A stretch of 35,461 nt of DNA. It comes from JAIBJN01 sp035461525 (GTDB lineage: Bacteria; Actinomycetota; Thermoleophilia; Gaiellales; Gaiellaceae). The notes beneath the pieces were generated by a model. That model had not been told where the DNA came from. It worked only from the letters and a program-made list of their open reading frames with translations, and ran no database searches. A program made the translations under genes and the position numbers. The stretch spans positions 1-35,461 of the forward strand of contig DATHVD010000037.1 of assembly GCA_035461525.1 (NCBI GenBank), in the 5' to 3' direction. Below are positions 7,858 to 15,780 of the stretch, one piece after another; the first letter of the stretch is position 1; each line of letters begins with the position of its first letter.

Positions 7858-8410
7858 GACGTCTGCGGCCGCGCCGACCGAGGAGGAGGTACGGCGCATC
7901 GTCCGGGAGGAGCTCGACCGGGCGCAGAAAAAGGACACGGCCCGGAAGAAGGCGGCAATCATCGCCTCCCAGGGCACGCTGGACATGGCCTACCCGCCGC
8001 TCATCCTCGCTACGACCGCGGCGGCGACCGGGATGGAGACGCACGTCTTCTTCACCTTCTACGGGCTCAACATCATCCACCGCGACTTCGAGGAGAAGCT
8101 GAAGGTGTCCCCGGTCGGGAACCCGGCCATGCCGACGCCCGTGCCGATGCCGAACCTCGCCACCGTCATGCCGGGGATGGGGCCGATGGCGACGTCGATG
8201 ATGAAGTCGATGTTCCGGAAGAAGCGCGTCGCCACGATCCCCGAGCTGCTCGAGGCGGCGCGCGAGTCGGGCGTCCACCTGATCGCCTGCCAGATGACCA
8301 TGGAGGTCTTCGGATACGGCGAGGGCGACTTCCTCGACGGCGTCGAGTTCGGCGGCGCGGCCGCCTTCCTCTCCGAGGCTCGGCGCTCCCACGTCACCCT
8401 GTTCATCTGA
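7850..8410 (+). CDS. dsrE2: DsrE2-type sulfur carrier
   Basis: A 186-residue protein of the DsrE/DsrF-like family, type DsrE2. It has a charged N-terminal helix (residues 10-34), then the fold core AAIIASQGTLDMAYPPL and the family region IACQMTMEVFG with the conserved Cys147, followed by DGVEFGGAAAFL. Members carry sulfane sulfur on the conserved cysteine and are typically encoded with TusA and rhodanese in sulfur oxidisers, as here. The long linker rich in Met and Pro (residues 88-118) is characteristic of this subfamily. ATG 7850 has a good GAGAGG 6 nt upstream and overlaps the chaperone end by 8 nt. Confidence 0.88.
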   Translation: MLETSAAAPTEEEVRRIVREELDRAQKKDTARKKAAIIASQGTLDMAYPPLILATTAAATGMETHVFFTFYGLNIIHRDFEEKLKVSPVGNPAMPTPVPMPNLATVMPGMGPMATSMMKSMFRKKRVATIPELLEAARESGVHLIACQMTMEVFGYGEGDFLDGVEFGGAAAFLSEARRSHVTLFI

Positions 8411-8419
8411 GGAGGAGCA

Positions 8420-8671
8420 ATGCAGCAGATCCAGGAAGACCGAACGCTCGACGCCAGGGGGCTCCTCTGCCCGATGCCCGTCGTGAAGGCGGGGAGGGAG
8501 ATCGAGAGCCTCGATCCGGGCCAGGTGCTCAAGATCCTCGCGACCGACCGGGGCTCGATCGCCGACGTCCCTGCGTGGGCCGCCGACACGGGCAACGAGC
8601 TGCTCGAGTGGCACGAGGAGGACGGCGGCGTCCTCGTCTACCACGTCCGCAAGGGCGAGGAGGAGGACTGA
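8420..8671 (+). CDS. tusA: TusA family sulfur carrier
   Basis: An 83-residue protein with the hallmark C17-P-M-P in LDARGLLCPMPVVKA. TusA proteins hold a persulfide on this cysteine and hand it to partner proteins; in sulfur-oxidising bacteria they link rhodanese and DsrE2 to the oxidising enzyme. It begins 9 nt after the DsrE2 stop with a perfect GAGGAGGAG ribosome binding site and ends 3 nt before the MBL gene. Confidence 0.93.
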   Translation: MQQIQEDRTLDARGLLCPMPVVKAGREIESLDPGQVLKILATDRGSIADVPAWAADTGNELLEWHEEDGGVLVYHVRKGEEED

Positions 8672-8674
8672 GCC

Positions 8675-9478
8675 GTGATCTTCAAACAGTTCCGCTACGA
8701 GCCGCTCTTCCAGGCGTCCTACCTGCTCGGGTGCGCCCGCGCGCGGGAGGCGCTCGTCGTCGACCCGATCGCCGACCTCGGCCCGGACTCGTACGTGCTC
8801 GAGGCGGCCGACCAGGGACTGGACGTCGTCGGCGTCCTCGAGACCCACGTCCACGCCGACTTCGTCTCCTGCGCGCGGGAGCTCGCGGAGCTCACGGGCG
8901 CGCCGCACCACCTGCACGAGTCGGCGGCAGGCCTCGTCCGCTACGGCTTCACGCCGCTCGCGGACGGCGAGGTCGTCCGGGTCGGCCAGGTCGAGGTGCA
9001 GGCGATCCACACGCCCGGGCACACGCCCGAGCACACGTGCTACCTCGTCACCGACACGGCGCGGGCCCAGGAGCCGTGGGCCGTCCTCACCGGCGACTCC
9101 CTCTTCGTCGGCGACGTCGGGCGCCCCGACCTGCTCGTCGGCGACGAGTCGCTCGACGTCATGGGCGAGGCCGAGCGGGCCGAGACGCAGTTCCGCTCGA
9201 TCCGGGAGAAGCTTTTCGCGCTCCCGGACCACGTCGAGGTGTTCCCGAACCACTACGGCGGCTCGACGTGCGGCGGGGTGAACATGAGCGGCAAGGCGAG
9301 CTCCACGATCTTCTTCGAGAAGCGCTACAACCTCGCACTCTCGCAACCCGACGCCGCCGGCTTCGCGGCGTTCGTCCGCGAGACCGCGAAGCCCTTCCCC
9401 GAGGACTACCAGTGGATCAAGTCGTACAACCTCGGGCTGATCTCGAGGGAGAAGCTTGAGGGGGCGACGCGCCGATGA
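8675..9478 (+). CDS. Metallo-beta-lactamase-fold persulfide dioxygenase-like protein (ETHE1/CstB type)
   Basis: A 267-residue protein. Metal-site residues are visible: THVHAD (H58, H60, D62), HTPGH (H116), GDSLF (D141) and PNHYGG (H193). The family oxidises glutathione, CoA or other low-molecular-weight persulfides to sulfite with O2, using one Fe(II). It would supply sulfite to the Mo enzyme of this operon. GDVGRPDLL and the C-terminal KRYNLAL region resemble the CstB N-terminal domain more than ETHE1. A glyoxalase-II-like hydrolase is the alternative, but the context argues against it. GTG start at 8675; the stop overlaps the rhodanese ATG. Confidence 0.85.
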   Translation: MIFKQFRYEPLFQASYLLGCARAREALVVDPIADLGPDSYVLEAADQGLDVVGVLETHVHADFVSCARELAELTGAPHHLHESAAGLVRYGFTPLADGEVVRVGQVEVQAIHTPGHTPEHTCYLVTDTARAQEPWAVLTGDSLFVGDVGRPDLLVGDESLDVMGEAERAETQFRSIREKLFALPDHVEVFPNHYGGSTCGGVNMSGKASSTIFFEKRYNLALSQPDAAGFAAFVRETAKPFPEDYQWIKSYNLGLISREKLEGATRR

Positions 9479-10095
9479 CGCCGCAGGAGACGCGGGACGC
9501 TCTCGCCGCGGGCGCCGTCGTCCTCGACCTGCGGCCGCCGCGGCCCTTCGCCGCGGGCCATCTCCCCGGGGCGCTGACGATGCAGTTCAACCGGGCCGAT
9601 CTCGCCGACCGGGCCGAGCTGATGCTGCCCCAGGGGCTGCGCTATGTCGTCCACGCGGAGCCCGAGCCGATCGCGAAGGTGGCGGTCGAGCTCCTGCGGG
9701 GGGCCGGCTTCGACGTCCTCGGCCACCTCGAGGGAGGGCTGAATGCGTGGACGGGGAGCGGAGGCGGCGTCGAGGAGCTGCCGATCCTGGACGTGGACGA
9801 GCTCCGCGACGCGCTCGGCGACGTCGTCGTCGTCGACGCGCGGGAGCCCTTCGAGCACCGGCACGCCCACGTTCCGGGCGCGCTGCTCTTCCCGCCCGGG
9901 GAGGCGTGGAAGCTCGCCGGAGAGCTGCCCGCCGGAGAGCGGCTCGCGGTCGTCTGCGGCGACCAGACGCGGAGCGTCTTCGTCGCCTCGATCCTGCGGC
10001 GGCATGGTCTCGACGCGGAGCTCGTGATGGGAGGCATGGTCGACTGGCTCGAGCGCGGCTACCCAACCGAGAAGCACGCTCCCGCCTCGGCCTGA
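9475..10095 (+). CDS. Tandem rhodanese: inactive first domain, active second domain
   Basis: A 206-residue protein with two rhodanese-fold repeats. Repeat 1 (about 1-96) has His60 (YVVHAEPE) where the catalytic cysteine should be, so it is a pseudo-domain. Repeat 2 (about 103-200) has an intact loop, C161-GDQTRS, and should transfer sulfane sulfur between donors such as thiosulfate and acceptors such as TusA or thiols. Together with the preceding MBL gene (ATGA overlap) it reproduces the CstB order of dioxygenase, pseudorhodanese, rhodanese, but as two polypeptides. The stop overlaps the presumed CTG start of the SulP gene. Confidence 0.9.
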   Translation: MTPQETRDALAAGAVVLDLRPPRPFAAGHLPGALTMQFNRADLADRAELMLPQGLRYVVHAEPEPIAKVAVELLRGAGFDVLGHLEGGLNAWTGSGGGVEELPILDVDELRDALGDVVVVDAREPFEHRHAHVPGALLFPPGEAWKLAGELPAGERLAVVCGDQTRSVFVASILRRHGLDAELVMGGMVDWLERGYPTEKHAPASA

Positions 10096-11657
10096 GGGCT
10101 GTCGCGGAGGGCCTGCCGCGTCCGGGCGCCGGCGACCTCGTCGCCGGGCTGAGCGTCGCGCTCGTGCTCGTGCCGCAGGCGCTCGCGTACGCGCAGCTTG
10201 CGGGCATGCCCTCGTACCGCGGCCTCTACGCCGCCGCGTTGCCGCCGATCGCCGCCGCGCTCTTCGCCTCCTCGCCCTACCTGCAGACGGGCCCCGTCGC
10301 CCTGACCGGGCTCCTCACCTTCGGCGCCCTCTCGGCGCTCGCGCAGCCCGGGAGCGACGAGTACGTCTCCCTCGGGATCCTCCTCGCGCTCCTCGTCGGC
10401 GTCGTCCGGCTCGCGATCGGCCTTCTCCGCGCCGGCGTCATCGCCTATCTCATCTCGCAGCCGATCCTGCTCGGGTTCGTCTCGGCGGCGGCGATCCTCA
10501 TCGTCGCCTCGCAGCTCCCGGCCGCGGTCGGGGCGGACGCCGAGGGCGACGGGATCCTCGACCGAGCGGCCTGGACGATCGCGAACCCGGACGCGTGGGA
10601 GGCGACGTCCGCGCTCCTCGCGGCCGGCGTCGTGGCCCTTCTGCTCGGCGGCCGCCTCGTGCACCGCCTCTTCCCTTCCGTGCTCGTGGCGGTGGTCGTC
10701 GGGATCGCCTTCTCGAGCCTCGGCGACTACGAGGGGCCGACCGTCGGCGCGATTCCGGAGGGGCTCCCGCCGCTCTCGCTCTCGATGCCGTGGGCCGAGC
10801 TTCCCTCGCTGCTCCTGCCCGCGGTCGTGATCGCGCTCGTGGGCTTCGTCGAGCCTTCGACGATCGCGCGCACCTACGCGGCGCAGGAGCGCCGGCGCTG
10901 GGACGCGAACCGGGAGTTCGTGAGCCAGGGCGCGGCGAACGTGGCGGCCGCGGTCTCGGGCGGGTTCCCCGTCGGCGGGTCGTTCTCCCGCACCGCGATC
11001 AACCGGCTGGCGGGAGCACGGACGCGCTGGAGCGGGGCGGTCGCGGGCCTGGCGGTGCTCGTCTTCCTCCCCTTCGCGGGCGTCCTCTCGCCGCTGCCGC
11101 AGGCCGTCCTCGCGGGGATCGTGATCGGCTCGGTCGCAACGCTCTTCCGGCCGCGCCCGATCCTGCGGCTCGCGCGCATCTCCAGGCCGCAGTTCCTCGT
11201 CGCGTTGCTCACGTTCGTGCTCACGCTCGCGCTCGCGCCCCGCATCGAGTGGGCGGTCGTCGCCGGCGTCGGGCTCGCCGTCGGCGTCCACCTCTGGCGC
11301 GAGCGGCGGCTCGAAGCGCCGAGCTGGAGTGAGGACGGCACGATCCACCTCCGCCCGCGCGGCGTCCTCTGGTTCGGCAGCGCCGCGCGCCTCGAGAGCG
11401 CGTTCATCCGCCTCCTCGGCGCCGAGAGCGGAGCCGACCGGCTCGTGCTCCACCTCGACGGGCTCGGCCGTATCGACATCACGGGGGCGCTCGCCCTGCG
11501 TGCGCTCCTCGACGAGGCGCGCGCCGCCGGCCTCGAGGTGGAGATCGTGGACGTACGTGAGCGCTGGGCCGGGCTCGTGGAGAACATCATCGCCCGCGAG
11601 ACCGACCCGCTCGGGAGGCGCTCGGCGGTTCGCGACGGCGCGCGCCGGCCCGACTGA
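10092..11657 (+). CDS. SulP-family anion (sulfate) permease with STAS domain, probable CTG start
   Basis: About 521 residues. The SulP signature LVPQALAYAQLAGMPSYRGL lies at residues 26-45, followed by a 12-14 helix membrane domain (FVEPSTIARTYA, GGSFSRTAIN) and a C-terminal STAS domain (about 410-500, HLDGLGRIDITGAL). There is no ATG, GTG or TTG in frame between the rhodanese end and the first membrane helix; the first in-frame ATG (at GMPSYRG) would delete that helix. CTG at 10092 overlaps the rhodanese stop as CTGA, copying the GTGA/ATGA overlaps upstream. Family members transport sulfate, bicarbonate or other anions. In this operon, sulfate disposal or uptake is likely; direction is not visible. 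Confidence 0.87.
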   Translation: MRAVAEGLPRPGAGDLVAGLSVALVLVPQALAYAQLAGMPSYRGLYAAALPPIAAALFASSPYLQTGPVALTGLLTFGALSALAQPGSDEYVSLGILLALLVGVVRLAIGLLRAGVIAYLISQPILLGFVSAAAILIVASQLPAAVGADAEGDGILDRAAWTIANPDAWEATSALLAAGVVALLLGGRLVHRLFPSVLVAVVVGIAFSSLGDYEGPTVGAIPEGLPPLSLSMPWAELPSLLLPAVVIALVGFVEPSTIARTYAAQERRRWDANREFVSQGAANVAAAVSGGFPVGGSFSRTAINRLAGARTRWSGAVAGLAVLVFLPFAGVLSPLPQAVLAGIVIGSVATLFRPRPILRLARISRPQFLVALLTFVLTLALAPRIEWAVVAGVGLAVGVHLWRERRLEAPSWSEDGTIHLRPRGVLWFGSAARLESAFIRLLGAESGADRLVLHLDGLGRIDITGALALRALLDEARAAGLEVEIVDVRERWAGLVENIIARETDPLGRRSAVRDGARRPD

Positions 11658-11773
11658 GCTGGGAGGCTTGACGAGATACAGCGACGTGCGCCGGGCCGCG
11701 CTGCTCGCCCCGACGCTGCGGCCTCGGAACGACCATCGCACCCCGACGGCGGGCAATCTTCCGCTAAACTGTC

Positions 11774-12307
11774 CTAGCCGACGCCGGCGAGCGCCTGGTT
11801 GATCGCGGCGATCGTCCCCGGGCCGGACACGCCGTCCACCTCCAGGCCTGCGTCGGCCTGGAACTGGCGCACCGCGTCGGTCGTGCCGGGGCCGTACTGG
11901 CCGTCTGGCTCGACGTCGTAGCCGAGCAGGGCGAGGGCCTGCTGCAGGCGGCGCACAGGCCGGCCGCTGTCACCCTCGGAGAGGGCTCCGTTCGCCTCGA
12001 GCACGAGTGGAGGAGGCACCTCGGACTCGGGCGAGCCTCCCCCCGTCTCCGTCGCCGCCGTCGGGGGCGTCTGCTCGTCCGCGGCCGGCTCCTCGTCGCC
12101 GCCGCGCGTCGCGACGATGATCACGAGCAGGATCACGGAGGCGACCGCGACGAGGGCGATCACCCGCCGTCCCTGGACGCCGGGCCCCGGAGGCCCGGGC
12201 GGCCGCCGCTTCGCGCCCGGCGCTTCCCTCGTCGGCGCGTCGGAGGGGTCGTCGTCCGCGAGCCAGTCGTCGATGTCCGGGCCGTCGGCCTCGTCCTCGG
12301 GGCGCAT
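11774..12307 (-). CDS. Single-pass membrane protein with peptidoglycan-binding domain
   Basis: A 177-residue protein. It has an acidic, proline-rich cytoplasmic N-terminus (1-48), one membrane helix (about 49-67), an extracellular Thr/Glu/Pro-rich linker, and a PG_binding_1 domain (about 107-175; VRRLQQALALLGY, then DGQYGPGTTDAVRQFQ). It likely anchors or senses cell wall; no catalytic domain is attached. The ATG at 12307 follows TACGGT by 6 nt (leaderless arrangement). It converges with the SulP gene. The 11658-11773 gap has no gene or convincing terminator. Confidence 0.83.
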   Translation of the reverse strand: MRPEDEADGPDIDDWLADDDPSDAPTREAPGAKRRPPGPPGPGVQGRRVIALVAVASVILLVIIVATRGGDEEPAADEQTPPTAATETGGGSPESEVPPPLVLEANGALSEGDSGRPVRRLQQALALLGYDVEPDGQYGPGTTDAVRQFQADAGLEVDGVSGPGTIAAINQALAGVG

Positions 12308-12313
12308 CCGCGT

Positions 12314-12319
12314 ACCGTA
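12314..12319 (-). promoter_or_regulatory. -10 element TACGGT, leaderless promoter
   Basis: TACGGT on the minus strand ends 6 nt before the ATG at 12307, so transcription should begin at the start codon. The same layout recurs at 16321, 17935, 17982, 21089 and 29181. Confidence 0.5.
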
Positions 12320-12420
12320 TCGAGCCTGACACCCCGAGCGGTAGTCGCCGGCCGGCCGGAGACGCCTCTCTGCGGCGCTTCTGGGTTGCGCTTCCAGAGC
12401 GAAGCTGAGAGCGTTGACCC

Positions 12421-12446
12421 GTGCGCGTCGCCCGTGCGCGTCGCCC
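12421..12446. repeat. 13-bp perfect tandem duplication over a start codon
   Basis: GTGCGCGTCGCCC occurs at 12421-12433 and again at 12434-12446. Thirteen is not a multiple of three, so the two GTGs are in different frames; only the second leads into the signal peptide. Confidence 0.9.
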
Positions 12447-13290
12447 TCGCGCTTGCCGCAGTCGTCGGCGCCGCCGGGCTCACCGGCTCGGCCGTGGGGG
12501 GTCCGATGACCCCGAGGATCCGGCTGCCGACCTCGAGCCGGGGCTCGAGGAGGCGCAGGCGATCAACTTCGTCAGTGCCTGCCGCTTCAGCCACCGCGCC
12601 CCGGACGACCCGAGCGTGTACCCGAAGCAGCCGGGCGCCTCGCACGACCACACGTTCGTCGGCAACACGTCCACGAACGCCTCCTCGACCTACAAGTCCC
12701 TGCACAGCTCGTCGACGACCTGCCACCGGCCCGACGACACCGCGGCCTACTGGGTCCCGGCACTCCTCGTCGGCGGCGAGCCGGTCGTGCCGCGGCGGGT
12801 GCAGGTCTACTACCGCCGGGCGACGTGCGACGAGGTGAGGCCCTTCCCCGCGGGCTTCCGCGTGATCGCCGGCGACGCGAAGGCGACGGCGCCGCAGCCC
12901 CAGCGCGTGACGCGCTGGCACTGCGGCGCGGACTCGGGTGTCCGCCTGAGCGCGTGGATCCCGACGTGCCCGGACCCCAAGGGGAACGCGCTGCCGCTCC
13001 GCGTCACGTTCCCGAGCTGCTGGGACGGCTGGCGCCTCGACAGCCCGGATCACCACTCGCACGCCGCGTCCGCGCAGAAGGGCTACTGCCCGTCGACGCA
13101 GCCGGCCGCCGTGCCCGCGATCACGCTCTCCTTCACGTACGGGACGCCGGGCGGGCCGACCGCCGAGCTCACCTCCGGTGGGCAGCTCTCGGTGCACGCC
13201 GACTTCGCCAACGCCTGGCGGCAGGCGGAGCTCGCACGCCTCGTCGACCTGTGCCTGAACGCGGCGCGCCGCTGCGCGCGCGACGACTAG
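12434..13290 (+). CDS. Secreted DUF1996 protein, frameshifted near the N-terminus
   Basis: From about 12555 the frame ending at 13290 matches the DUF1996 family closely: INFVSACRFSH, SHDHTFVGNTSTNASSTY, YWVPALL, then FPSCWDGWRLDSPDHHSH, with many cysteines as expected outside the cell. The function of the family is unknown. Upstream, that frame is a meaningless run of arginines, while the other frame from GTG 12434 encodes a good signal peptide (RVALALAAVVGAAGLTGSAVGG). The two join at a six-G tract (12496-12501): one extra G would give AVGGSDDPEDP. Either the gene is broken or the base is missing from the assembly. GTG 12421 belongs to a 13-bp tandem duplication covering the start. Confidence 0.8.
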
Positions 13291-13300
13291 CCCGCCGAGG

Positions 13301-13325
13301 GCCCGCCGCGGTTCCCCTCGCGGGC
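13301..13325 (+). terminator. Possible terminator after the DUF1996 gene
   Basis: GCCCGC (13301-13306) pairs with GCGGGC (13320-13325) across a 13-nt loop, 10 nt after the stop, followed by only GTTT. It is short-stemmed, and lies just upstream of the phosphoketolase -10, so it could equally be regulatory. Confidence 0.3.
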
Positions 13326-13342
13326 GTTTCCCGGCGTGTGCG

Positions 13343-13348
13343 TATGCT
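13343..13348 (+). promoter_or_regulatory. -10 element TATGCT of the phosphoketolase gene
   Basis: TATGCT (within GTGCGTATGCTGCC) is 23 nt before the ATG at 13372 and leaves room for the AGGGAGG ribosome binding site (13361-13367). No clear -35 is seen. Confidence 0.45.
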
Positions 13349-13371
13349 GCCCCGAAAGCAAGGGAGGCGAC

Positions 13372-15753
13372 ATGACCGCGACCACGGACACTCGCGGCGC
13401 AGCCCTCACCGGCGAGGAGCTCGCCCTGATCGATCGCTACTGGCGCGCCGCCAACTACCTCTCGGTGGGCCAGATCTACCTGCTCGACAACCCGCTCCTG
13501 CGCGAGCCGCTGCGGCTCGAGCACGTAAAGCCGCGGCTACTCGGCCACTGGGGGACGACGCCGGGGCTCAACTTCGTCTACGTCCACCTGAACCGGGTGA
13601 TCAAGCGGGACGACCTCGACATGATCTTCGTCTGCGGGCCGGGCCACGGCGGGCCGGCGGTCGTGGCGAACACGTACCTCGAGGGCTCCTACGGGGACGT
13701 CTACCACGAGATCTCCGAAGACGAGGACGGCCTCCGGAGCCTCTTCAAGCGCTTCTCGTTCCCGGGCGGGGTGCCGAGCCACGCGGCGCCCGAGACGCCG
13801 GGCTCGATCCACGAGGGGGGCGAGCTCGGCTACGCGCTCTCGCACGCCTTCGGGGCGGCGTTCGACAACCCCGACCTGATCGTCGCGTGCGTCGTCGGCG
13901 ACGGGGAGGCCGAGACGGGGCCCCTCGCCACGTCCTGGCACTCGAACAAGTTCCTCGACCCCGCGAGTGACGGCGCCGTGCTTCCGATCCTCCATCTGAA
14001 CGGCTGGAAGATCGCCAACCCGACCGTGCTCGCGCGCATCCCGCGCGAGGAGCTCGAGAGCCTCCTCGTCGGCTACGGCTACCGGCCGGTCTTCGTCGAG
14101 GGCTCCGATCCGGAGGAGATGCACCGCCTCATGGCCGCGACGCTGGACGAGGTCGTCGCCGAGATCCGCGAGATCCAGCGCCGGGCGCGCGAGGACGGCG
14201 AGACCGAGCGGCCCCGCTGGCCGGCGATCGTCCTCGTCACGCCGAAGGGCTGGACGGGCCCCGAGGAGGTGGACGGGAAGCCGAGCGAGGGGAGCTTCCG
14301 CTCGCACCAGGTGCCGCTCGCCGGCCTCGCCGAGAACCCGCAGCACCTGGCGCAGCTCGAGGAGTGGCTGCGGAGCTACGGCCCCGAGGAGCTCTTCGAC
14401 GACCGCGGCGGCGTCCGACCCGAGCTGCGGGCGCTCGCGCCCGACGGGCACCGGCGGATGGGCGCGAACCCCCATGCCAACGGCGGCCTTCTCCTGCGCG
14501 ACCTGCGGTTGCCGGACTACCGCGACTACGCCGTCGACGTTCCCCGTCCCGGCGCCACGCAGGTCGAGGCGACGCGCGTCCTCGGCGGCTTCCTCCGCGA
14601 CGTCATGAAGCTGAGCCTCGAGGAGCGGAACTTCCGCGTCTTCGCGCCCGACGAGCTCGAGTCGAACCGGCTGGGCGCCGTCCTCGAGGTCACCGGCCGC
14701 GCCTGGAACGCGGAGACCCGGCCGGGGGACGAGGGCCTCTCCCGCGACGGGCGCGTCATGGAGATCCTCAGCGAGCACACGTGCCAGGGGTGGCTCGAGG
14801 GCTACCTCCTGACGGGGCGCCACGGGGTCTTCACGAGCTACGAGGCGTTCATCCACATCGTCGACTCGATGTTCAGCCAGCACGCGAAGTGGCTGAAGGT
14901 GACGCGTGAGCTCGAGTGGCGGCGGCCGATCGCCTCGCTCAACTACCTGCTCAGCTCGCACGTCTGGCGGCAGGACCACAACGGCTTCACCCATCAGGAC
15001 CCGGGCTTCATCGACCTCGTCGTCAACAAGAAGGCCGAAGTCATCCGCGTCTATCTGCCGCCGGACGCGAACACGCTCCTCTCGGTGGCGAGCCACTGCC
15101 TCCGCAGCCGCAACTACGTGAACGTCATCGTCGCCGGCAAGCAGCCGCAGCACCAGTGGCTCGACCTCGACGCGGCCGTCCACCACTGCGCGGCGGGAGT
15201 CGGGATCTGGGAGTGGGCCTCGAACGACCGCGGGGCAGAGCCCGACGTCGTCATGGTCTGCTGCGGCGACGTCCCCACCCTCGAGACGCTCGCCGCAGTC
15301 GAGCTCGCCCGGGGGTACTTCCCCGATCTCAGGATCCGGGTCGTCAACGTCGTCGACTTGATGCGCCTCCAGCCGGAGACGGAGCACCCGCACGGGCTCC
15401 CCGACCGGGAGTTCGACGCGATCTTCACGCAGGAGCGGCCGATCATCTTCGCCTTCCACGGCTACCCGTGGCTGATCCACCGCCTCACCTACCGGCGGAC
15501 GAACCACCGGAACCTGCACGTGCGCGGCTACAAGGAGGAGGGCACGACCACGACGCCTTTCGACATGGCCGTCCGCAACGACATGGACCGGTACCACCTG
15601 GTGCTCGACATGATCGACCGGGTGCCCGGCCTCGACGGGGAAGCCGCCTACGTCCGGCAGGAGCTGCGGAACAAGCTCCTCGATCACCGCGAGTACATCG
15701 ACGAGCGCGGCGACGACCCGCCGGAGATCCGCGACTGGAGCTGGTCGGGGTAG
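13372..15753 (+). CDS. xfp: Phosphoketolase (xylulose-5-phosphate/fructose-6-phosphate)
   Basis: A 793-residue protein, the normal length. It has thiamine-diphosphate enzyme motifs: GPGHGGP (89-95), GDGEAETGPLATSWHSNK (176-193), HLNGWKIANPT, and the later QDHNGFTHQDPGF. It splits xylulose-5-P or fructose-6-P with phosphate into acetyl-phosphate and glyceraldehyde-3-P or erythrose-4-P in the cytoplasm. The ATG at 13372 has AGGGAGG 4-5 nt upstream; an in-frame extension to 13336 would start inside the promoter. No acetate kinase or phosphotransacetylase is nearby, so it appears to be a single-gene unit. Its presence suggests a carbon shunt used when glycolysis or redox is limited. Confidence 0.97.
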   Translation: MTATTDTRGAALTGEELALIDRYWRAANYLSVGQIYLLDNPLLREPLRLEHVKPRLLGHWGTTPGLNFVYVHLNRVIKRDDLDMIFVCGPGHGGPAVVANTYLEGSYGDVYHEISEDEDGLRSLFKRFSFPGGVPSHAAPETPGSIHEGGELGYALSHAFGAAFDNPDLIVACVVGDGEAETGPLATSWHSNKFLDPASDGAVLPILHLNGWKIANPTVLARIPREELESLLVGYGYRPVFVEGSDPEEMHRLMAATLDEVVAEIREIQRRAREDGETERPRWPAIVLVTPKGWTGPEEVDGKPSEGSFRSHQVPLAGLAENPQHLAQLEEWLRSYGPEELFDDRGGVRPELRALAPDGHRRMGANPHANGGLLLRDLRLPDYRDYAVDVPRPGATQVEATRVLGGFLRDVMKLSLEERNFRVFAPDELESNRLGAVLEVTGRAWNAETRPGDEGLSRDGRVMEILSEHTCQGWLEGYLLTGRHGVFTSYEAFIHIVDSMFSQHAKWLKVTRELEWRRPIASLNYLLSSHVWRQDHNGFTHQDPGFIDLVVNKKAEVIRVYLPPDANTLLSVASHCLRSRNYVNVIVAGKQPQHQWLDLDAAVHHCAAGVGIWEWASNDRGAEPDVVMVCCGDVPTLETLAAVELARGYFPDLRIRVVNVVDLMRLQPETEHPHGLPDREFDAIFTQERPIIFAFHGYPWLIHRLTYRRTNHRNLHVRGYKEEGTTTTPFDMAVRNDMDRYHLVLDMIDRVPGLDGEAAYVRQELRNKLLDHREYIDERGDDPPEIRDWSWSG

Positions 15754-15755
15754 AG

Positions 15756-15780
15756 GCGAAGGGTCCGGCGAGGCCTTCGC
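15756..15780 (+). terminator. Possible terminator after phosphoketolase
   Basis: GCGAAGG (15756-15762) and CCTTCGC (15774-15780) can form a 7-bp stem directly after the stop codon. There is no T tract. It overlaps the LuxR remnant, so the pairing may be accidental. Confidence 0.3.

Noticed and set aside
6284..9346. Minus-strand open frame of about 1000 codons across the sulfur operon
   Set aside because: It crosses five recognised genes and contains no motif; an antisense shadow.
11764..11769. TAAACT on the plus strand as a promoter
   Set aside because: No plus-strand gene follows and no -35 is seen; it lies between convergent genes.
13336..13371. N-terminal extension of phosphoketolase with CVCC
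   Set aside because: It covers the TATGCT box and the ribosome binding site of the ATG at 13372.
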